The position numbers were made by a program, and so were the translations under genes. A stretch of 64,000 bases of DNA from contig OZ246975.1 in NCBI GenBank assembly GCA_965232485.1, forward strand, positions 2,790,001-2,854,000, given 5' to 3'. The DNA is from VXPQ01 sp965232485 (GTDB lineage: Bacteria; Bacteroidota; Rhodothermia; Rhodothermales; VXPQ01). The notes under the pieces are model-generated. The model was not told where the DNA came from and did not search any database. It saw only the letters and a program-made list of their open reading frames with translations. Positions 54,984-61,561 of the stretch are shown here, piece by piece; positions within the stretch are counted from its first letter, which is position 1, and each line of letters opens with the position of its first letter.

Positions 54984-55663
54984 TTCGCCTTTCCAACATA
55001 TCGCTTTCGCACGTATTGCCCGACGGCCATCGCCGCGCGGTGGTCGAGCGCCTGGACCTGACGATCGAGCAGGGGGAGATGGCGTATCTCGTGGGGCCTA
55101 CGGGGAGCGGGAAAACGACCTTGCTGCGGATGTTGTACATGGACGTGTCGCCGGACCGCGGCGTGGCGGAAATAGGCAAGTACCGGACGGATCGGATGCG
55201 CGCGTCGCAAATTCCGTACCTGCGCCGCTCCCTTGGCGTGGTGTTTCAGGATTTTCAATTGCTGCCGGACCGCACGGTGCACGAAAATGTCGCGTTCGCC
55301 ATGTACGTAACCGGCAAGCGGGGCAAAGCGGTCAAGGAGCGCGTTATGAACGTGCTTTCGCAGGTGGGGTTGAGTCATAAGAAGAAGCAATTTCCCCACG
55401 AGTTATCCGGGGGAGAACAGCAGCGCGTTTCGATCGCCCGGGCTATCGTCAACGAGCCGATGATGTTGCTGGCGGACGAACCCACCGGCAATCTGGACCC
55501 GAAGGTCGCCGACGAAATCCTCAAGTTGATCGTTGCGCTGCACCGGCAGGGCATGACGGTGCTCATGGCTACGCACGATTATCGTCTGGTCAAGCAATTC
55601 CCCGCCCGCACGCTGGGCTTCATGGGGAAACATATCGTGGACGTAGCCCCCGAAACATTGTAG
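54980..55663 (+). CDS. ftsE: ABC transporter ATPase, FtsE-like
   Basis: A 227-residue ATPase. Walker A is GPTGSGKTTLLRML, the Q-loop VVFQDFQLLPDRTVHENVAF, the signature LSGGEQQRVSIARA and Walker B MLLADEPTGNLDP, with MATHDYRLVKQF as H-loop. The spacing and the LLPDRTVHENV phrase match FtsE, which with FtsX controls peptidoglycan hydrolases at division. No ftsX lies next to it, so FtsE rather than MacB/LolD is a family-level judgement. It is translationally coupled to pdxA through ATGA. Confidence 0.85.
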   Translation: MIRLSNISLSHVLPDGHRRAVVERLDLTIEQGEMAYLVGPTGSGKTTLLRMLYMDVSPDRGVAEIGKYRTDRMRASQIPYLRRSLGVVFQDFQLLPDRTVHENVAFAMYVTGKRGKAVKERVMNVLSQVGLSHKKKQFPHELSGGEQQRVSIARAIVNEPMMLLADEPTGNLDPKVADEILKLIVALHRQGMTVLMATHDYRLVKQFPARTLGFMGKHIVDVAPETL

Positions 55664-55680
55664 GGATGCGCCGAACCCAT

Positions 55681-55834
55681 CTATGCGTAAATTGCATAGA
55701 AACCGCCTTTACTATGCATAAATTGCATAGAAACCGCCTTTATTATGCATAAATTGCATAGATTCTTCCCCTTGAACTATTTCATTATGCAAAAAATGCA
55801 TAGATATGGGGCCTTCTATGCAAAAAATGCATAG
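55681..55834. promoter_or_regulatory. Array of five 19-bp palindromes, helically phased
   Basis: Five copies of (C/T)TATGCA-N5-TGCATAG lie at 55681-55699, 55712-55730, 55743-55761, 55785-55803 and 55816-55834. The centres are TAAAT-type in copies 1-3 and AAAAA-type in copies 4-5. Copy starts are 31, 31, 42 and 31 bp apart, near 3, 3, 4 and 3 turns. The first two gaps carry AAACCGCCTTTA-like sequence. This looks like a cooperative protein-binding array; no promoter or regulator gene next to it is identified. Confidence 0.75.
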
Positions 55835-55951
55835 TTCCTTTCTGCGTCGCTTGTCGTTTTTTCCCTCGTCGCTTGCCGCTTTTTCCCTCGTCGCCGCGAA
55901 GAACGTCCGCGCAGGGCCTTGACAACCTGACGCCCGGCGGCGTATACTATG

Positions 55952-56104
55952 GGATGCGCTGATCAAAACCGCTTCGCTCAGCGCGTCGCGATTCGTGCGT
56001 ACAGGCGATCATGCTTGCATCGTTGATAGCACGGAAAACACGGCGGCTTCGGGGCGTCGCGGGCGCGACGCACAGCAACGCCGCGCGTAATCAGCGTAAT
56101 TCCT
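55952..56104 (+). mobile_element. Dispersed intergenic element (near full-length copy 4)
   Basis: About 153 bp, from GGATGCGCTGATCAAAACCG to TAATCAGCGTAATTCC, an imperfect terminal inverted pair. Shares TTGCATCGTTGA, ACACGGCGGCTTCGGGGCG and neighbouring blocks with the other copies. The internal frame seen in copies 1-3 is interrupted here (TGA after a one-base loss), so this copy is degenerate. It lies between the palindrome array and the AGCS symporter. Confidence 0.8.
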
Positions 56105-56169
56105 GACGGGCTATCTGCATTCCCCGGACCATTTCTTTCGCGTACCTAATCCTTGATGCACGTTCGATT

Positions 56170-57930
56170 ATGAATCTTTTTGAACGGATCGTCTCCGCCC
56201 TGGAGAGCGCCGTATGGTCGTTCGGCCCCTCTGTCGGCGGCGAACCGATTCCCCTCGTTATTATTCTGCTATTGGGCACCGGCGTATTTCTGACGCTCCG
56301 GCTGCAATTCATTCAGATTCGCCGCCTTCGGCACGGGTTCGCCGTTACGTCGGGCAGGTACGACGACCCCGACGAACCCGGCGACGTATCCCATTTTCAG
56401 GCGCTGACCACGGCCCTTTCGGCGACGGTGGGCATCGGCAATATCGCGGGCGTAGCCATTGCCATTCACTGGGGCGGTCCCGGCGCGATTTTCTGGATGT
56501 GGGTTACCGCGTTTCTGGGCATGGCGACCAAGTATACGGAAGTCACGCTGGCGCAGCATCACAGGGATATGGTGCCCGCGGACGACGCCTCTCGCAAGCA
56601 GGGCACGGTGGCGGGCGGCCCGATGTATTATATCGAGCGCGGCATGGGCAGCCGGTGGAAACCCCTTGCCGTATTTTTCGCCGTGTTGCTCGGGATTACC
56701 GCCTTTTTTACCGGCAACGCCGTGCAGGCCAATACGGTGGCCGACGTGATGTCCTCCGAATTCGGCGTGGCGGCCTGGATTACGGGGATCGTGACTTCGG
56801 CCGTTATAGGCATGGTCATTCTGGGGGGCATTGGCCGCATCGGGCGTGTGACCGGAATTCTCGCCCCGGCGATGGCCGCCGTGTACGTACTGGGCGCCCT
56901 TCTCATCATTGCGATGAACGCAGGCCAGCTTCCCGACGCGCTGGGACTCATTTTCCGGGAAGCGTTCAATCCGACGGCCGGGGTGGCCGGGACCGGTACG
57001 GGAGCATTTTTGCTTACGCTCATGTGGGGCGTCCGGCGCGGGTTGTTTTCGAACGAAGCCGGGCAGGGATCGGCGCCCATCGCGCACTCCGCCGCGAAGA
57101 CGGACGAGCCGGTTTCGGAGGGCGTCGTGGCGTTGCTCGAACCGTTCATCGACACCATCGTCATTTGCACGATGACGGCGCTGGTCATCCTGACCACCGG
57201 CGTATGGAACGATCAGGTGCCCACGGAGCTGGACCTGGCGGGGGGCGACGTCGGCTATGTGCAGCAGGACGAGGCGGGCGCGTTTTCCGCCGCCGATCCC
57301 CCGGAAGAAATTCCGGTCGTGGACGGGTTTCTCCAAACGGGTCCGGGCATGGCGCAACTCGCCTGGCACGACGTGGCCGTCGAGCGTTTGTTCGTGGATG
57401 CGGAGCATACGGAGCCGTTCACCGGGGTTCTTGCGCCGGCGAGGCAACGCGCCGTCGCCGCGAGGGGGCAAGAATACGCCGTGTTGTATGGCGACGCCGT
57501 GGAGAATGGCGCCCCGATGACGCAACTCGGATTTCAGCGGGGGCTGGCTCCGCTGGGCGATTGGGGCGGGTACATCGTGATACTCAGCGTGCTGCTTTTT
57601 GCGGTTTCGACCGCCATCGCCTGGAGTTATTACGGGGACCGGTGCGCCTATTATCTTTTTGGAGAAAAGGGCGTGATTCCGTACAAGGCGGTTTTCGTGG
57701 CCATGCATTTCGTGGGGGCTACGCTGGCCCTGACGACGGTATGGACGCTTGGCGACGTGTTTCTGGGGATTGTGATTTTGCCGAACCTGCTGGCCATGCT
57801 GTTCCTGTCGGGCAAGGTTCGGGAAATGACGATCGGGTATTTCAAGCGCCGGCCCTGGGTGGAGAATTACGAGGCGCACAAGCGCAGCCTTGAAGAGAAA
57901 CGGAGCAAGAAACGACAGCCCCGTGGATAA
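56170..57930 (+). CDS. Alanine/glycine:cation symporter (AGCS) family protein
   Basis: A 586-residue Na+-coupled amino-acid symporter. The family marks are SATVGIGNIAGVAIAIHWGG, GAIFWMWVTAFLGMATKYTE and LFSNEAGQGSAPIAHSAAKT. About 10-11 membrane helices are visible. Between residues of about 345 and 461 there is an extra hydrophilic block (NDQVPTELDLAGGDVGYVQQ onwards to APLGDWGGY) not found in typical AGCS proteins of 450-500 residues; it should face outside. The C-terminus is highly basic (EEKRSKKRQPRG). The stop overlaps the GTG of the antiporter gene. Confidence 0.93.
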   Translation: MNLFERIVSALESAVWSFGPSVGGEPIPLVIILLLGTGVFLTLRLQFIQIRRLRHGFAVTSGRYDDPDEPGDVSHFQALTTALSATVGIGNIAGVAIAIHWGGPGAIFWMWVTAFLGMATKYTEVTLAQHHRDMVPADDASRKQGTVAGGPMYYIERGMGSRWKPLAVFFAVLLGITAFFTGNAVQANTVADVMSSEFGVAAWITGIVTSAVIGMVILGGIGRIGRVTGILAPAMAAVYVLGALLIIAMNAGQLPDALGLIFREAFNPTAGVAGTGTGAFLLTLMWGVRRGLFSNEAGQGSAPIAHSAAKTDEPVSEGVVALLEPFIDTIVICTMTALVILTTGVWNDQVPTELDLAGGDVGYVQQDEAGAFSAADPPEEIPVVDGFLQTGPGMAQLAWHDVAVERLFVDAEHTEPFTGVLAPARQRAVAARGQEYAVLYGDAVENGAPMTQLGFQRGLAPLGDWGGYIVILSVLLFAVSTAIAWSYYGDRCAYYLFGEKGVIPYKAVFVAMHFVGATLALTTVWTLGDVFLGIVILPNLLAMLFLSGKVREMTIGYFKRRPWVENYEAHKRSLEEKRSKKRQPRG

Positions 57931-59863
57931 TAAACGACGCAAGGATGTGCGTTTTTCCGGTTTGCGGCGGTGCGTTGTCTCTGCAGGGGGATGGGTATGC
58001 GCGGCGGCGCTGTGCTGGGCCGGTGCGGCGCAGGCGCAAACCTGGTCGCTGGACGCGCCCTCCGTGGCGCTTCGGGGGAAAGCCTTCGAGGTGCGCGCGG
58101 AAGGCGTCAAGGCCGATTCGATAGCAGCGTTCCGGGTGCGGGTCGGCGACGCGGCGCCGCGCCCGCTGGAACGTTCGCCGGACGGGCAAGGGTATCTCGC
58201 GGGCGCGACCGTTTCCTCGTCGGGTTCCGTATCCATCGCCTTGCTGCGCAACGAGCAGGTGGTCGCCGAGACCGGGACGTATGTCATTCCCGGCTGGGTT
58301 TCCATCGTTCCTCCGCTCATAGCCATTGCCGCCGCGCTGATTCTCAGGCAGGTTATTCCCGCCTTGTTCCTCGGGTTGCTCGTGGGCGCCTGGGTGGCCC
58401 GGGGCATGGGGTTCGGGGGGCTGTGGCTGGGGCTGCTCGATACGTTTCAGGTATATGTGCTCGCCGCGCTCATCGATTCCGGGCATGGCGCCATCATCCT
58501 GTTTTCGCTCATGATCGGGGGGATGGTGGGGATCATTTCGCGCAATGGCGGGATGCAGGACATCGTCGAGCGCCTGGTCCGCCGGATTCGTTCGGCCCGC
58601 AAGGCGCAGGTAGCCACGGGCGTTATGGGCCTCCTCGTCTTTTTCGACGATTACGCCAATACGCTTGTGGTGGGCAACACGATGCGTTCGGTGACGGACC
58701 GCTTCAACGTTTCCCGGGAGAAACTGGCGTACATCGTGGATTCCACCGCGGCCCCCGTCGCCTGTCTCGCGCTGGTCACTACATGGATCGGATACGAAAT
58801 TGGCCTGATCGGCGTGGCCATAGAGAACCTCGACGGCTTCAGCGAGTCGGCCTATTCGATCTTCTTGCAATCGATCCCGTACAGTTTTTATCCGATTCTC
58901 GCCATTTTCTTCGTGTTTTGCGTGGCGTCCTCGTCGCGGGATTTCGGTCCGATGCTTCGCGCGGAAAGGCGGGCGCGCCTCACCGGGCAAGTGCTTTCTC
59001 CGGACGCCGACATTGGACAGCATGAGGAGGGGGCCGACGCCGCGGCGCCCAAGCCCGGCGTGAAGTACCATGCCATGGACGCCGTGCTGCCGGTGGTCGT
59101 GCTGGTCGTATCGGTGCTGGGCGGGTTGTACGCCACCGGGGAAGGCGACACGTTGCGGGACATTATCGGCACGGCGGATTCGTACAGCGCATTGATGTGG
59201 GGATCGTTGCTGGGCGCGGTTACGGCGGTGACGCTGTCGCTCGTTCGCCGCACCCTGACGCTGACCGAAACGGTCAACGCCTGGTTTTCGGGCGTCAAGT
59301 CCATGTTGCTGGCGTGCGTTATTCTGGTGCTGGCCTGGGCGCTTTCGGAGATCACTACGGTCATCCATACGGCGGATTATCTTATTTCCGCGCTGGGCGA
59401 ATCCCTTCCTCCGGGCATCGTGCCCACGCTGATCTTTGCGCTGGCCGCCGTGACAGCCTTCTCTACGGGGTCGAGCTGGGGGACTATGGGCATTCTCATG
59501 CCGCTCGTGATTCCGCTGGTGTGGGCCATTCTCGCCATAAACGGCCTGACGGACGGATCGCATCACCACATTATGTATTCTTCCGTGGCGTGCGTGCTCA
59601 CGGGGGCCGTTTGCGGAGATCATTGTTCTCCCATATCAGACACCACCATTCTGTCTTCCATGGCGTCCGGGTGCGATCACATAGATCACGTCCGCACCCA
59701 GCTTCCCTACGCCTCGTTCGCGGGAGGCGCCGCCATCGCGCTGGGCACTCTGCCGACCGGATTCGGGCTGCCCTGGTGGATTGGCATGTTGGCGGGCGGC
59801 GGGGCGCTGTTTTTCGGCTTGCGGATGTTCGGCAAGCGCATTCCCGAAGCGCAGGACGCATGA
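57923..59863 (+). CDS. Na+/H+ antiporter, NhaC family, with exported N-terminal domain
   Basis: A 646-residue antiporter. GTG at 57923 is chosen; it overlaps the previous stop and gives a clean signal sequence (AGGWVCAAALCWAGAAQAQ). A TTG at 57890 would add 11 residues. Residues of about 45-130 form a beta-rich periplasmic-looking domain (VALRGKAFEVRAEGVKADSI), unusual for the family. The membrane part has GLLVFFDDYANTLVVGNTMR, STAAPVACLALVTTWIGYEI, STGSSWGTMGILMPLVIPL and GDHCSPISDTTILSSMASGC, typical of NhaC/Na+-dicarboxylate-exchange proteins. It is coupled by ATGA to the cupin gene. Confidence 0.92.
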   Translation: MDNKRRKDVRFSGLRRCVVSAGGWVCAAALCWAGAAQAQTWSLDAPSVALRGKAFEVRAEGVKADSIAAFRVRVGDAAPRPLERSPDGQGYLAGATVSSSGSVSIALLRNEQVVAETGTYVIPGWVSIVPPLIAIAAALILRQVIPALFLGLLVGAWVARGMGFGGLWLGLLDTFQVYVLAALIDSGHGAIILFSLMIGGMVGIISRNGGMQDIVERLVRRIRSARKAQVATGVMGLLVFFDDYANTLVVGNTMRSVTDRFNVSREKLAYIVDSTAAPVACLALVTTWIGYEIGLIGVAIENLDGFSESAYSIFLQSIPYSFYPILAIFFVFCVASSSRDFGPMLRAERRARLTGQVLSPDADIGQHEEGADAAAPKPGVKYHAMDAVLPVVVLVVSVLGGLYATGEGDTLRDIIGTADSYSALMWGSLLGAVTAVTLSLVRRTLTLTETVNAWFSGVKSMLLACVILVLAWALSEITTVIHTADYLISALGESLPPGIVPTLIFALAAVTAFSTGSSWGTMGILMPLVIPLVWAILAINGLTDGSHHHIMYSSVACVLTGAVCGDHCSPISDTTILSSMASGCDHIDHVRTQLPYASFAGGAAIALGTLPTGFGLPWWIGMLAGGGALFFGLRMFGKRIPEAQDA

Positions 59864-60201
59864 CGGACTCCGACGACAGGCCCTGGGGCCGCTGGGAAGA
59901 ATATCTGAACGAACCGGGATACCGCGTCAAGCGCATTGTCGTGCGTCCCGGGAAGCGGCTTTCCCTTCAGAAACATGCGCATCGGCGGGAGCGCTGGGTG
60001 ATCGCGTCCGGGAGGGGCCTGTTTACCCTGAACGATGCGCAGCGCCGCGTGGCGACGGGGGATGCGGTTCGTATCGAGGCGGGGGATGCGCACCGCGTCG
60101 AAAACGACGGCCCGGACCCGCTGATTATTATTGAAACCCAGCTGGGCTTGTGCCTCGAAGACGACATCGTTCGACTGGAGGACGATTTCGGGCGGGCCTG
60201 A
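59860..60201 (+). CDS. Cupin protein, mannose-6-phosphate-isomerase-like
   Basis: A 113-residue single cupin. The metal motif 1 is KHAHRRERWVIASGRGLFT and motif 2 GDAHRVENDGPDPLIIIE; the N-terminus PWGRWEEY followed by GYRVKRIVVRPGKRLSLQ is the type II phosphomannose isomerase (ManC C-terminal) pattern. It might isomerise a sugar phosphate or only bind one. The ATG at 59860 overlaps the antiporter stop, giving a three-gene overlapping run with the AGCS symporter. Confidence 0.87.
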   Translation: MTDSDDRPWGRWEEYLNEPGYRVKRIVVRPGKRLSLQKHAHRRERWVIASGRGLFTLNDAQRRVATGDAVRIEAGDAHRVENDGPDPLIIIETQLGLCLEDDIVRLEDDFGRA

Positions 60202-60354
60202 GTGGGATGTATGGGTTTTTTTGGGATTTGAGCCTGGTTTGGGCGGATTTTTGGGGCGCCGACGGGTCGGTTTATTGCGTCGGAACAAGGTCGCAACGCT
60301 ACACCTTAAATTCCCGCGAAATCTGTCCAATCAAACCGAACCACCTCTGATGCC

Positions 60355-60619
60355 ATGCCATCCCAATCCTTGAAACTGGAATTTACCAAGCACGCAATTC
60401 AGGTAATGGCGGAGCGAGGTATTCCCGTGGAGTGGGTCGCACGGGCGATAGCCGAACCAGCCCTGCGCATTTCCGATACGCATGACCCCAGGTAGAGCGC
60501 TTTTTTATCGAATCCCGGAACAGGATAACCGTGTTCTGCGTGTAGTCGTGAACACCCATGTCACGCCCTGGAGAGTTGTGAGCGCATTCTTTGACCGAAG
60601 CATGAGAGAAAATCTATGA
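60355..60619 (+). pseudogene. DUF4258 protein gene with a frameshift
   Basis: The first 46 codons (LEFTKHAIQVMAERGIPVEW, then SDTHDPR) match the N-terminal half of DUF4258 proteins but hit TAG at 60493. The other half continues one base out of frame from there: RALFYRIPEQDNRVLRVVVN then PWRVVSAFFDRSMRENL, ending TGA at 60617-60619. One single-base event near 60492 would restore a protein of about 87 residues. The stop overlaps the ATG of the DUF2283 gene, the usual partner order. A sequencing error cannot be excluded. Confidence 0.7.
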
Positions 60620-60816
60620 AACTGCATGTCGATAAAGAGGCTGACGCACTCTATCTACGCCTTGACGCCTCGGTAATCACCGAATCCGAGGAAATTTCGC
60701 CGGGCGTGGTGCTTGATTACAATGAATCGAACGAAGTGGTGGGCGTGGAAATACTTCATCTCTCGCAACGTTCCAAAGAACTCAATCTTTCGTCCCTCGA
60801 GTTCGAGACGGTTTAG
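60616..60816 (+). CDS. DUF2283 domain-containing protein
   Basis: A 66-residue protein with the DUF2283 pattern MKLHVDKEADALYLRLD, ISPGVVLDYNESNEVVGVEI and LHLSQRS. The function is unknown; DUF2283 genes are commonly found right after DUF4258 genes, and the pair is often suspected of being a toxin-antitoxin-like module. Here the upstream member is frameshifted, so only this half appears intact. Confidence 0.85.
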   Translation: MKLHVDKEADALYLRLDASVITESEEISPGVVLDYNESNEVVGVEILHLSQRSKELNLSSLEFETV

Positions 60817-60848
60817 CCAGGGAGCCCAAAAGGCCGGAACGTGAACGA

Positions 60849-61030
60849 TTGGAAACCAGACGCTACAAGCCGGGGGTATCGGATGCCCCGGCGCCATTGC
60901 GGCGTTGTTCCGACAAAGGGATTCTTCTCCCGGTCACTGCTAAAGGTAACCTTGAAGTACTTGACAAGCCTCTCGTTGGCTTCTTCTGTTCCGTCCGCTG
61001 CCCAGACGCACCCGCAGAACCCACAGTCCT
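60849..61030 (+). pseudogene. Fragment of a DprA-like (DNA-processing-related) gene
   Basis: The frame starting at the TTG at 60849 contains LLPVTAKGNLEVLDKPLVGF followed by FCSVRCPD. From memory, KPLVGFFCSVRCPGDVILK is a hallmark of a DprA/SMF-like Rossmann family. The match breaks off after RCPD, where the IS3-like remnant begins. Only about 30-40 residues of the family are present, so this is a remnant, truncated at its 3' end by the insertion or a later deletion. Confidence 0.5.
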
Positions 61031-61513
61031 TCGTTCAAGGCGAAGGTAGCCCTCGCCGCCGTGCGCGGCGAGAGCACGCTGGCCGAACGCTTCGAGGTGC
61101 ACCCGAACCAGATACAGTCCTGAAAGAAGCAGCTCACAGAGAGCGCCGAGGAGGCGTTCACGGGCGCGCTCAAGGCGCACGGCGTGCGCATCTGCATGGA
61201 CGGCAAGGACCGGTGGCTGGACAACATGTACGTGGAGCGCTTCTGGCGCAGCCTGAAGCAGGAAGAAGTCTACCGGCGCGCCTACGACGCCGTAAGCGAG
61301 GCCAGAAAGGGCGTCGCCGACTACCTGCGCTACTTCAACGAAGAGCGACCCCGCCAGGGACTTGACAATAGAACCCCCGACGGACGTATACTACAGACGA
61401 AAGCCGCTGACCAAGGCGGCGTAACCCACCGCAGCCCTGCACCTGAAACGACCCGGACTAACTGTCCGAATTTCCCGAACCATTTTTCTGGCCACATGCT
61501 TCTGCTCAAATAA
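61031..61513 (+). pseudogene. IS3-family transposase remnant with internal deletion
   Basis: One frame reads SFKAKVALAAVRGESTLAER then FEVHPNQIQS, a TGA at 61121-61123 where TGG (Trp) is expected, and KKQLTESAEEAF. This is the helix-turn-helix OrfA start of an IS3-type element. It then jumps directly to MDGKDRWLDNMYVERFWRSL with LKQEEVYRRAYDAVSEARKG and YFNEERPRQGLDNRTPDG, the C-terminus of the OrfB integrase. The D-D catalytic core is missing, so the element is dead. The right end near 61463 (ACTAACTGTCCGAATTTCCC) resembles an IS3 terminus. Confidence 0.8.
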
Positions 61514-61561
61514 ACCAGAGGAAACGATGGGAATTATATCTGATAGCGCGCCCGCCGCGCT

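Noticed and set aside
55681..55834. Repeat array considered as a small CRISPR.
   Set aside because: Units are short perfect palindromes, the gaps are 12-23 bp and share sequence with each other, and no cas gene is present.
55712..55966. An 84-codon minus-strand frame considered as a small gene (contains MHFLHNE, MQFMHNK).
   Set aside because: It starts in the dispersed element and ends in the palindrome array; its repeated peptide is just the translated palindromes.
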